From the NCBI RefSeq assembly GCF_022539315.1, contig NC_066332.1, positions 682,001-746,000 on the forward strand: 64,000 bases of DNA. The letters are read 5' to 3'. Below, piece after piece: positions 13,001 through 23,735 of the stretch (position 1 is its first letter; the number at the start of each line of letters is the position of its first letter). This DNA comes from Serinus canaria. Lineage: Eukaryota; Chordata; Aves; Passeriformes; Fringillidae. Under the pieces are notes generated by a model. That model was not told the origin of the DNA, ran no database searches, and saw nothing but the letters and a program-made list of their open reading frames with translations. A program made the position numbers and the translations under genes.

Positions 13001-16000
13001 AAAATCTCCCTACTTCATCTCATTTCAGAGGAGCTATGTAACTGTATTCCAAAGCAGGATTCAATCCTCTAGCTTACTCTAGAAATAAAAGGGAAAAACT
13101 GCTCTGGAAGAAGAGAAATGTTGCTAGAAAATTGGTAGGAACCAGGTGTGGAGAGGTTCTCCCAAGAGCACTGTAGGCAGCATGAGGGGCATGGACACAC
13201 ATCTCCCTATGACTGCACTAACCGACAAACCCATCACCTCCTCTAGCAGTTGTCTTTTACTGCTGATGGCCAAAAATCAATGTGCAGTTCTCAATCTGTA
13301 AAACCTACTAATTATTTCTTTTCTTCAGTTTATAAATAAAACCTCACACTGGAACCTGCGGGCCTCAACACTAACACATACACAACAACAAGGAGATCAA
13401 GACTTCTTTCCAAATTTAGGTTGCTTCAAACAGAAGTGAAAGTTCTTTGATAAATCAACAAACCCACATTTTAGAAGCAGAACTGGGAGGAAGGTACTAA
13501 ACTCATTGCAAAAAGCTTCTGAAGATTTCCAGGGCCCCAACCCTAAGGCTCCTGGCTGCATGCTGAACACTGGGGTCAATGACCTGTTCTGGCAGCATCA
13601 GATCAGACCAGATCAGAGCCTGGATCTGCTGCATCCCAGCAGCATTCCTCAATGCCACGTTAATTACTGCTCTAAAGAGAGCTCACAGGCTCTGCTATTA
13701 GACCTCTTCCATGTGGGATAACTACTAATCATCCTATCAGGGCACTCCATAACCCCGACCAAAGCATGATTCCTTACTCTGCTGCTTAAGCGTCCTGTGA
13801 TCCTTCCCTGCTTCCCCAAGACGCACACAGAACCAGCTGGAGGTTCTCACTAGGCATAAGAGGAATGAGAGACCTGGCCTCTGCTCACTTTAGAATATAT
13901 ATACAACTGACATCTGTATTTTACCTTGAAAGACAGATTTTGAACAGTCTTGAGCTCAGGTGTGTAAGTCCAATGAGATTTGGATCCTCTATCTGCCTCC
14001 AGCCCCAACAGCTCAGACTTCAGCCCTCTGTGCTGCACTTAGAGCAGGATAAACACCAGACACCTACGATCAGCCTGGGCTGTAAATCCCTCGAACCCCA
14101 AGAGCAGGGCCTAAGCGAAGGCTTGAGTTTCCACCTCAGGAATGCTCCAGGGTTCATTTTAAACAGGTCGTGCAAAAAGCAGGTTTTCAAGGAGACAGGG
14201 AGCCGAGCACAGAACAGGTGACTATCACCTAGCACAGGTGCAAGAGAGCACCACAGCTGCAGCAGTGATTACCTCATGTCCTTGGAGGTGTGCAGTGGGA
14301 GCAGGGCTGGCAGGGACGCACCTCTGGGATCTGTAGGTGGCACAGGAGCTCTGTGCAGCTCTGGCTTAAGGCAAAAGGCCTCTCTGACTACCTGTAAACT
14401 CTGGTGCTTCCCAGCTGTCCTCCCACAAGCAAGGCAGAGTTTATCTAGTTTAACTGGGGACTGATGCTGTCCTAGATTCCAGGGGCTATGCCAATGAGGA
14501 CTGGCTGCTAAGCCAGAATGCCAAACTGTTTCCTAATCATGTGCTAGTCTGACTAGGTGCAGACTCCCACCAAGAAGCAGGAATACCCAGGACACTTCCA
14601 TGCACAACTGCTCACAAGTCATGTGCTGGAAGAACTCCCCGTTTCTCTTGGAGCAGGTGTGTTTCCAGATTCCGAGAGCTTCTGTTCCCTGTATTTGCCT
14701 GCTGTGGCAACTCTGCACTGCTGGTGGTGTCAACTGTGTGGGATTGCTCCACAGGAGTGAGAAATGAGCAGGGAGGGGAAGTCTGAGAGCTGGCTGACTC
14801 AGGATCATCCATACATCACTCTGTGCCTTTCACCACAGCAGTAATCCAGCCAATACATTCTCCAACCCCCTAACAGTGGAGAAAGCCAGGCTTGCTTTCA
14901 TCACCATTTTCCTAAGGGGAAGAAAAAAAAAGGAAAAAAAAAAAAAGAATCCCTCTAAGCTGAAAATGAGGGTAAGAAATATTAATCTTAAAAGAAAGGT
15001 GAGGGTTTATCCCTCAAGCATCTGATAGAATACACCTAGTTGGAAATATCATTGTAACTCATTGTAACAGACACTATCCCCTAAATAATTTGGTATGTCA
15101 CCTGACTTCTTTGTTAAGTGTTCCTATTTATGACCAAAGCAGGTGATAAATTTGTGTACCCAGTGCTGACTCATTGCTGTACATCTGTCTCTAGCATGTA
15201 GCTGGAACACTGACTGGGGCTTTCCTTGGGTGAAATGCAGTTCACAGCATTGGAACTGAAGTAGCAGCCCAAGGTCTGTGCAGGTGGGATCTGGGCAAGC
15301 TTGGTCACAACCAGGAGCTCAGCTGGACACAGCTGGGGCCCAGCTTGGCTACTTCCCTATTAGATCAGTTCTGTGTTAGAAGCTGTGTGCAGAGAAAAAG
15401 GCCAGGGTGGCACCACAGGCTGTGGGTTCCTGTCGTTGTGTGCAGGCACAGACAGAGCTCCCAGCCAGGCTCTGCTGAGCTGCAGAAAGGCGAGCAGCAA
15501 TAATGCTTTGCTACCAGTGACCACACAGGCAGCCTCAGAAAGGTAAAGGCAGCACAGAGCCTTACTCTGACACTTCCTTTCTTGTTTCTCAATCAGTGCA
15601 CCATGGAATCCAACACAAGGCAAGAAGCAGAGCAAGCCTGACAGAAAAGTGAAGAGTCCCTTGTAATGTCTTCATACTGATGAAAGCCTGCTCACCAGAG
15701 CTTGTCCTGGGAACTCCAGGTAAGTGAAAACACCGCTGCTGAGTTTTCGTGACAACATTTATATAAAATCAGTGGTAAGAGATGTGCTAAATTCCATTAT
15801 GATGTGGAAATTCTGATCACAGCTGTCACAAAGGAAAGATGATGTCTGCAGACTAGATAATAATATATGGTCTTCCCTTCTTCCAACTCAAATAGTCTTC
15901 AGCAGGGATTCTATCTTGTACAAGAAGTACACAAATTTTAGAAAGGAGAAGGAGTCCTAAAAAAACAAAAGACACTTTAAGAAAAACAAATGTGTTGCAT

Positions 16001-16351
16001 ATATGCAAAAAGTAAGATGAAGTAAGAGACTTTCGTCTTCTCTTACATAAGACCTGCTGGGAAAGGAAGTCTTTTCAGCTGAACAAAGCTCATAAACATG
16101 TGGCTACAGGTTGCAGTTTGGCCTGAAAAATTCACTACTCCCACTGCTTCCAATTTACAAACACAGTTGTCCTTCCCTTATGCATGCCCAACTTCCAATT
16201 TGCAAGTGTGAACTATTACAATCCTTCTTCTCTCATGCCTCCCCCCATTTTCAAAGCGTTTGTTTCTGTTCAGAGATTGCTTGGTAAGATAAGCCTTTTC
16301 TAGACAAATTGCCAAATGAATTGAGATAATGCCAAAGCAAGTTCAAACAGA

Positions 16352-16357
16352 TTTAAT
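16352..16357 (-). terminator. Poly(A) signal ATTAAA of the nested gene
   Basis: The common variant signal ATTAAA occurs on the minus strand about 70 bases after the predicted stop codon. It is followed in the transcript direction by a GT/T-rich stretch, as expected downstream of a cleavage site. Its position supports 16426 as the true 3' end of the coding region and implies a very short 3' UTR. Confidence 0.5.
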
Positions 16358-16425
16358 GCACAGGTACCATTCAGCCACTGAACGGCTGATTTGTGGAGAG
16401 CAGACTGACTTATTTGTGAGACAGC

Positions 16426-19400
16426 TCAGCTGGAGTCAGGCTTTCTGATCAGGTGCTCTGTTTGCTGAAGGTGTTGAACAGAAGACATTCCCGAGGAAGA
16501 AGCCAAACTGATCTTCACAGACAGGGCCAGGAGTGTCTCTATCACGGATCTAGTCTGGCCAGAGAGCCAGGAGGACAGTGTTCCCAAAGAGCAGGCAGAC
16601 CTCAGAAGGTGTGCTACTGCCTCACCCCGACACTCCCACCGTAACCAGTCTGGAGGCAGCTGCATGCCAGAGGCACTGCAGTCAGCTCTTCTGAGGCAAG
16701 AACCCAGCTAGAAAGAAAATACATCTGCAGTCTAAATCCACTCCAGGTCTCACAGTTTGGCTTTCCTCCCTCATCTTCGCTGCAGTCAAAACTGGGGGGT
16801 GCTGGGGGAAGGTGTCCCCCTTAGTCTGGGGATTCCCACAGCTCACCAAACCAGCTGTTTCCAGCTGAGAAACCACAGGAACCTTTCCTGCTGCCAGCAC
16901 CTGCGACTGTTCTGCTCACCTCCAGCAGACTGGTTTGAGCTGCAGTTGGAAGTTGGATGTGCTTCACCACAGATGTCTAGTCCCACCAGCAGTTTCCCAG
17001 CCAGGGAAATTAATCCAGAAAGATACTGCCTTCACAAAGAAATACAGCTAAAAATAATACGCTTCTAACTTTGCAAAACCAATTTGAGTCATACAAGGGA
17101 TTAGTGTAAGGACAGAGGTAAAGACTGACAGAGCTATTTCTTTCCAAGGATGCTTGGAAACACACTGGATGCTCACTACATGGCAGACATTTTTTGCTCT
17201 CTTACACATGAGTTAAAATTATCATTATTTTCCATTTCACTTTTGTACTCAACTTGAGAAGTGAGTAAACATGCTAGGACAGAACTGAAAGCACAGACTA
17301 CCAGCACCAGGTAAAAAGAAAAACACTCAAGCACTTATTGGGCAGAAGATATAAAGCTTAAAAAAACCCAAACCAGACCTTGTTGCATCAAAGAACACAG
17401 TCTGCTAATAACCAAACTAACAGAACCTACTTTCCACTACAGGGAAACTCCCAGCCCTTCTAAGAAATGGCCTTCCTACCCGAAACAGGCTCAGCTCATA
17501 TAACACATTACACTCAACACATCCTTTGCAAGCAATTCCCACAGCCCTTTCTTTCCTCTCCTTCCTGTATCTCAGTTTTCCCTGAACTCTTCTGAGTCAC
17601 CGTGAGTGCTTATCTATACCTGCCAAGGTCCAGTTTGAAATCTTTATCTACCATGTCTTTTACTTTGAGAACACCTTACAACCAAGAAGAACGAGGAAGG
17701 AATTAAAGCATTGCAGTAAATGGGGAGGGAGCTAAGCTGGAGCCCAAGTGCCCTTGGTTAGGTTGGTGTTCTTTACCTGGCGACTACACATCACTATACA
17801 GTTTACCAGTCATATTAACGGAACTAAGTTCTCACAATTCTTTTTTTCTCTGAAGTGTTTGCAGAAGAAAAGCCCTGTGAGAGTTCAGCCCCAGCCTAGA
17901 TGACCTCCCAGTCCAGGACTGAGACATAGTACAGATTTAGTATGGTATAGTACAGTGCTCACAGCACTGCAACACCTGTAGACAATAATCATGACCCACA
18001 GAGCCATTTGGTGACTTGTGGAGGCCACCAGGGAAGCACAGCAGGCCCTGGAGATCTTTGAGCTCCCAGCTGCACTCTGGACTCTTCAGGAGCTGCCTGC
18101 AGAGTCCACCCACCAGTACCCAGCTCCCTGCAGGACCAGAGCTCATGTCTTTGCTGGCATGAGCCCACAGGCAGAGGCACACAACCACAGTGGCACTGCT
18201 GGCACAGGAACTCCACCTGGTGCCTGAGACAGCTCTGGGCCCATCCCCCTCAGGGGCACCACAAGCAATGACAGCTTGGGGAAGCAAACACAGTCCCTGA
18301 GCTCCCACAGTCTGGCTCTGTGACTGCAGCCTGGCACAGTCAAGCACAAGACTCGGGCTATGCCTGACATGTATTTTAGTACAGGCAACCCAACAGTGCA
18401 AGGAACATGGATCTGTACCCATGCCCACAGCTCCATGTGTGGGCAGAGATCCAGCACTTGGTTGAACTCCCAGAAAAATCACATACTGGACTGTAGATCA
18501 AAGAAATTTTCTTCTGAACATAAATTTTATGATCATTGGTGAATGTGGCACCCATTTGTTTAAACAGATAAATGCTGAAGAGGATGGTGTGCACACACTC
18601 AACACTATCAGTAGAAACAGCTTTCGTTGATTTAAGAAGAGCCTCAAGATCATGAAAGGCCTTTATACTTTGTGAATAAAGGTTTTCTTTTAGAACAGGT
18701 CCACAAGCAAAATAGTGATGATCACTTTCCAAAATGATGCTGATTGACATTGTTTGGGCATCGAAAAGGCCCTCAAGCAGGGCTGCCAAAAGGCTATGCA
18801 AATATTGTTTCACAGAGAATAGCCTTTAGGATGCTATTTGGAGGAAGAACAGCACTATAAATTTTTGGGGAAAAAGAACCAACCAAAACAAAACACCCCA
18901 CAAAACAAACCAACCAAAACCACAAAAAAAGTCAGACAAAAAATAAAGGAAGAATGATAGATTTCCAGGAGGCTGTGCCAAAAGCTACCTACCACCTATT
19001 GTTTCATAGTTTTCTTCCCAACCTTCATTTCTCATGATGGATTTTTCAGCAGTAGGTTTATTACAGTTACAGTGTTGTGATGATCCTTTCTTCCTAAAAA
19101 GCCTAACGCTCTATCCAGCTCCACTGTCTCCAGTACCAGGTAGAGAAGAGGAGCATTAGCATTTACATCAAACTTGAATCAAAGGGAACAGGAGGGGATT
19201 GATTGCTTAGAGCAAAACTACCTGCAAAGAAGGTAAAAGAAAATGTTATTTAAGTTTCTAAAGGTCAAATTAACTAAGGAAAAATACATACAGTTTCCTT
19301 TCCTATGTACTTATACAGACTTTTATACAGATCCAGCTCTTTTTTGAGAGCATCACAACAGCGCATGTTTTGTGTTTGAAGAATTTCATATAATCTTTCT

Positions 19401-19436
19401 GCACAGCAGAACGTCTCTCCAGCCCGGTTCATGATG
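16426..19436 (-). CDS. Unidentified eight-exon gene nested in KSR1 intron 1 (predicted 311 aa)
   Basis: I do not recognise this protein. Coding exons in transcript order are 19432-19288 (acceptor at 19437, ATG four bases later), 19221-19167, 19093-18989, 18793-18483, 17674-17620, 17284-17206, 16976-16920 and 16554-16426 (TGA at 16428-16426). All junctions are GT-AG and phases match at every step: 145+55+105+311+55+79+57+129 = 936 nt, or 311 codons plus stop. Wrong joins mostly hit stops at once. Residues 1-48 begin MNRAGETFCCAERLYEIL and look helical, possibly coiled coil, with paired cysteines. Residues about 70-80 contain HCNCN. The large fourth exon (about 102-205) is a leucine-rich helical stretch including LLAALLEGLFDAQ and DLEALLKSTKAV. 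No signal peptide or membrane span is evident. The first intron is 66 bp. Non-coding 5' exons may lie upstream in the KSR1 CpG island. The exon 1 and exon 4 donors are the least certain. Confidence 0.6.
18876..18945. repeat. A/C-rich low-complexity tract (AACC/AAAAC repeats)
   Basis: Imperfect repeats of AACC, AAAAC and poly-A. On the minus strand this is a T/G-rich stretch within the 195-bp intron before exon 4 of the nested gene. It ends about 80 bases upstream of the acceptor, so it may add to the pyrimidine content of that intron. Confidence 0.7.
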
Positions 19437-20075
19437 CTGTTTGAGCCACAGCAACAGAGGGAAAAGTAGGATCAGATTAGATCAGTGAAACTGAGCCAGG
19501 GATAGAGAGACAGGCCTGGAGCAGAGAACAGGAAGCATCAGGAGCAAACACCAAGGACCTGAGGCAAAGGGGAGTTTTCCCAGCACGCCAGGACAGCGGT
19601 GTGGGGACACACCTCCTGCCAGCGAGCCTCGAGTCACCTTTGCTCCGCGCCTCACATCGCATCCCGCTCCACAGGGACACGGGAGCCCGGCACAGGCCCC
19701 GGGGCGCGGCGGGGCGGCCGCACACTGCCTCACGGAGCTGCCGCGCACCCGCCCGACAGCCCGGGGCACCCGAGGGGCTGCCCCGCACCTGTCCGCACTC
19801 CGCCAGCACCGCGCTCCGCTCCGCGGCTTCCCCGGGCGGCGGACCCCGCGCCGGGAGCGCCGAGCCCGCTGACAGCTCCGCGGCGGGGCCGGGGCGCCGC
19901 TGTCCCCGCCAACAGCGCTTGGCCCGCGGGAGAAGGAGCGGGCGCGGCGCGGCCCCGGTGCCGAGGGGACAGGGCGGCGGGCAGCGGCAGGCCTCGGCCG
20001 CAGCCCCGGCAGTGCGGGGCAGAGGCGGCAGCGCGGCCCCGCTGCGGCGCCCGCGGCTGCCAGCCCGCGCCCTAC

Positions 20076-20300
20076 CTCCAGCGTGCGGATCTCCTGCTGC
20101 GTGAGGTCGTTGGACGCGGCACACTTGGTGCGGAGCCCGCGCAGGTTGGAGAGCGAGATGTCGATGAGGTCCTGCAGCAGCCCGCACTGCTGCAGCGTGC
20201 TCCGCACGGCCGGCAAGCCCCGCGGCCCCGCCGCCTCGCCGCCGCTCCGCTCCTTCCTCTCCAGCATGCCGGCGGCTCGCAGGGCAGCCGCTCTATCCAT
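20076..20300 (-). CDS. KSR1: KSR1 first coding exon (75 codons, 5' part only)
   Basis: Kinase suppressor of Ras 1 is a pseudokinase scaffold that brings RAF, MEK and ERK together at the membrane. This exon starts at ATG 20300 ([18 protein letters not shown]) and ends in phase 0 at the donor (CTGGAG before GTAGGG, GT at 20075-20074). The stretch [20 protein letters not shown] followed by [20 protein letters not shown] matches the start of the KSR CA1 region, the coiled-coil/SAM-like module unique to KSR proteins. The MDRAA... start and the alanine/glycine-rich linker point to KSR1 rather than KSR2. The following exons are beyond the left edge of the window. Upstream is a GC-rich 5' UTR with a polypyrimidine repeat on the sense strand. 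Confidence 0.93.
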
Positions 20301-20349
20301 CCCTCGGCATCAGGGAGGCCGGGAGGCGAGGCGGCGGCGGGGAGCGGCG

Positions 20350-20371
20350 GAGGGAGGGAGGGAGGGAGGGA
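20350..20371. repeat. GGGA microsatellite in the KSR1 5' UTR/promoter
   Basis: A short run of GGGA units on the plus strand lies about 50 bases upstream of the KSR1 ATG, so a KSR1 transcript would read it as CCCT repeats. Such pyrimidine tracts in 5' UTRs can vary in length between individuals. Confidence 0.8.
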
Positions 20372-20560
20372 GGCAGGCGGGAGGCGGCCCGACTCGGCTC
20401 GGCCCGCCCCGCCCCGCTGCACTCGCCGGGCAATCACCGCGCGGTACATGCGCGGCCGCCAGGCTCCGCAAGAGCGCCCGCTCCGCCCCTGCCACCGCCC
20501 TCAGCGCCCGCCGCCGCCCCGGGGCGCTCTCCGCCGCACGTCCCTCGCCCCTCCGTGCCC

Positions 20561-20735
20561 GCCTCACCCCTCAGCGCGTCCCTCAGCCCTCATTTCCCGC
20601 CTCACCCCTCAGCGCGTCCCTCAGCCCTCATTTCCCGCCTCACCCCTCAGCGCCCGCCTCACCCCTCAGCGCGTCCCCAACCCCTCAGCGCGTCCCTCAG
20701 CCCTCATTTCCCGCCTCAGCCCTCAGTTCCCGCTT
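20561..20735. repeat. 38-bp tandem repeat upstream of KSR1
   Basis: Two identical 38-bp units (20561-20598 and 20599-20636) start with GCCTCACCCCTCAGCGCGTC. They are followed by partial, rearranged copies to about 20735. The array is C-rich on the plus strand and lies 260-440 bases upstream of the KSR1 start codon, within the CpG island. Confidence 0.85.
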
Positions 20736-23634
20736 CGCTGTCTCTCTCCCCTCCCCGCGCCCGCCTCAGCCCCTCAGCCTCGCCTCAGGTATGTCAGGGC
20801 TCGCAGCTCGCTCCGAAGAGCCCGCGGTCGGCTCCGCTCCCCTCCGGGGCCCTGGAGGAAGCAGGGCCGGGGCAGGGGTGGCCTGTCCAGCCCAGGGGAG
20901 ATGTGAGCAGGCATTAGGATAAACATGTTTTAGTGAATATAAGCTTTGCGATAGGTATGTGTGTTCATCCCTATCATGGGCAGGGGGGAACTTCATGATG
21001 TCCTTGTGGAATCGCTGTGGTTTCAGTTTTCACAATGGAGATGTGAGAAATATAGTCCAGGTAACTGCATTACATTTGGTTTCATATCCAGCCTGTCTGA
21101 TAGACTTGCATAGAGCTGAGCTGTCAGTGCAGGAACCACTCATCTCCCGATTATTAGAATTGGGACTGTTCACCTGACATAGGGATCCAGAGAGGCAGTT
21201 AGGTTGTACCTTACTGACAGAAGACAGCCTCCTTAATTTGCACTAAATTGATATCAGGTTTTAAAAGCATAAATGACATCTGAGCCAAGTGTGGCAATAC
21301 AGAAGGGAGATTCCTGAAAAAAAAAAATATTAAAAAAAGAAACTGAATTTAGGACATGAGGCAGTAGAGCAGGGCATAGCAGGTGACACTGAGCTGTTTT
21401 TCTCATGGTTAAATAAATACTGGTATCCACATTAGTTTGTGTGGATTTGCATCAAGTAGTGTGGCACATGCTGTTTAGTAATTTTCTTAAGAATGTGGGT
21501 CAGGTTAAGTGTTTGATTTCATTGTCATTATTCACATGCTGCAAATTTCATACGCAATAAGGGCTTTGCTGGATTAGGGTTTAATTAGTTTGCCATCTGA
21601 TGAGTCCTGTGGTTTTGGGAAAGTAACTTTGCTTATTACCTCCATATTTCTGACCTTGTGAAAAAGCCTTTATCTACTCTGTCTGCGCTCAGGAGCACTG
21701 GAAGTTTAGCACTGGAAATTTTAGTTTCTAGGACTCTGACAGGTTGAAATCCTCAAATACAGGTGACTGTGGAATTTGGGAATGTTATTAACAAGATATG
21801 TAGACATTCTCTGCTGTGTACCCACCTGAGAATATCCATTTGCTTACAGACAAGAGGCTGAGAGCATTGCATAAGAAAGCAACCTAGGAAACTTGTGGGC
21901 CGTGCATCACAGGATACTTGGCATTCCCTGCAGTGTTTGTGTGCTGGGAGTGCCGGCCTCATTACCCGGCTGCCATCCGTGGGCAGCATTCCAGTCCCAG
22001 CGCACAGGGCTGCCCTTGGGCCTGCGGGAAGAATGTGCTGACTAAACACTGCCTCTGTGTCCATCCCTGCTCAGCATCGCAGGTTGTGGGGCTGGCGCCC
22101 TTCCCAGGAGCTCAGGCTGCTCTTCCACCACAGACTTTGTGTGCAGTCCTGGTAGTTTGTCTGAAACCACAGCTTTCTGTCTATAAGGAGATGGGGTAAA
22201 AGCACTGCTTATCAGAGGGTTTGAAAAGAGAAATACCATGCCTGGGCCATGCTAGAAGGACCGTGTGAGCACACTGAATGAGCTGTTTTCCCAGAGATTT
22301 CAGAAAGTGACATATTTCATGTTGTACTTTACACATTTGTTGATGCACGTGTTAGGATTTTTCGTTTAATGTACAGTTTATGTAGGGTGGACATTAGAAC
22401 TGCATTCTCTAGACTAAAACAACTGCTTCTTTCTTGAATTGAGTGAACCGTACCCACATTGTCAACATCATTGTACAGTGGCCTTTTTTGCCACAATAGT
22501 TTTGAAAACAAGAATAAAATGTGGAATGCCTGAACTGGATTGGAGAAAACTGAAAAGTCCTTGGTTAAGCTACTGGCCTAAGGATTGAGGGGATTTCTCT
22601 TCCCCACTGCCCCCATCTCTCTTGCCCACACAGATCAGGTTCTAGCTACCTCAATAAAGCCCAAACCTTGCTAAGCACCCCTGGAAATCCTGGACCAAAG
22701 CAATGGTCTTGGATTCAGTAAAATAAGCTCAGTGGGGAAAAATACCTTTTTTTTGTACCTGGAGAAAGAAAAGCACTGATGCATTTCACATGCTGCCTGT
22801 ATGAAAAGCCTCTATTACCTTTTTAGCTATCTTGCCCCAATTTCATTCAGCTATCACAACACTGAATTTAGATGATGAGACTGAATTGCTCTATTTGATG
22901 TGTTTAACACATAATAGAGACCTGTTTTAAGAAAATGCAGTGTTGGGATTTGAAGAGCTGAAATGTTAGGTATTTCAGATAAAAGAGGCCTTTATTATCG
23001 GTGATTTTCCCCTCAAAGGCTTCCTCCTACACAGGCATAGGAGTATTCCTCTCCCCGGCACAGCACAGGAATACACAGTAGCTCTGGCATGCTCCTCTGC
23101 TGGGAAGCTGAGAAACTTAAGTCCTATTTTTAGGCATGCTGCTGGATATTCTTGTTAGGATATACAGAGAAAGTGAGGATGGTGAGATGGTGCTCCCGGA
23201 ACAAATCCTCACCATTCCCCAGTTTAGATATCTCCATGGCTTGCAACTGAGCCAAACCAGTTCACACAAGTATAAGATATGACCTTCACCTTTAGGAAAA
23301 ATTTTAGTCCAAGTCCACTTCTTCCATGGATTTTTTTCCTGCTCAGCTGTCTGTGTCAAATGGCACAGTCAAATGCAAGGGATGGACCAGCAAATCCACA
23401 GCTTTGGCAGTGGTGAATCCCAGTGAGTCAGGGATAGATACAGGAAACTGAACTGTGTGCTAACAATAATGGAGGAAAAGATGTGAAAATTAAACACTAC
23501 TCCTTTTCTTTAAAATCATTTTCATGGGTGGGGAAAACAGTCGTGTTTGGGCAATCTTGAGGGAATTTCTGCCCCACAAGTAGAAGGCAGAAGAAACTGC
23601 TATGTAGCTTCACTCAGTGTTTTCTGTGGACAGG

Positions 23635-23735
23635 TGTCGTGGTTTAACCCCAGCTGGCAGCTAAGCACCACCAACCCCCTGCTCACTTCCCCTTCAACAG
23701 AAGGAAACTTTGAGATGGGACTGGGAGGAGGAGGA
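23635..23735 (+). mobile_element. Truncated endogenous-retrovirus LTR fragment
   Basis: The segment begins TGTCGTGGTTTAACCCCAGC and continues with a stretch containing CTAAGCACCAC. This resembles the 5' end of LTRs that are abundant in songbird genomes. Only about 100 bases can be followed before similarity fades into a GGGA-rich stretch, so it is an old, broken remnant with no internal viral genes. Identification is from memory of the motif, not from a repeat search. Confidence 0.5.

Larger units (their letters stand above)
1..20075 (-). other. KSR1: KSR1 intron 1 (partial; continues beyond the left edge)
   Basis: Everything left of the donor GT at 20075-20074 should be intron 1 of KSR1, because I found no segment encoding the expected second exon (the residues that follow the exon-1 ending ...IRTLE). 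A long first intron is usual for this gene. Apart from the nested gene at 16352-19436, the interval is AT-rich non-coding sequence with short A-rich runs (for example 14920-14946) and one small CpG-dense patch at 6820-7015. Open frames such as those at 4784-5263 (plus) and 10819-11232 (plus) show no recognisable domain or splice context, and I treat them as chance. Confidence 0.75.
19600..20910. promoter_or_regulatory. KSR1: CpG island and promoter region of KSR1
   Basis: About 1.3 kb of very GC- and CpG-rich sequence surrounds KSR1 exon 1 and extends on both sides of it, typical of a broad TATA-less promoter. Transcription of KSR1 should start to the right of 20300 and run leftward. The intronic half (19.6-20.07 kb) could also serve as the promoter of the nested gene whose first recognisable exon begins at 19436. 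Long open frames on both strands here (up to 435 codons) reflect base composition, not genes. Confidence 0.75.

Noticed and set aside
17937..18482. 181-codon minus-strand frame between exons 4 and 5 of the nested gene
   Set aside because: Lies in the intron between two phase-matched exons, has no recognisable motif and competes with overlapping frames on both strands.
19477..20906. Long plus- and minus-strand frames around KSR1 exon 1
   Set aside because: Only 20300-20076 on the minus strand is homologous to a known protein; the rest is GC-rich shadow or read-through into the intron.
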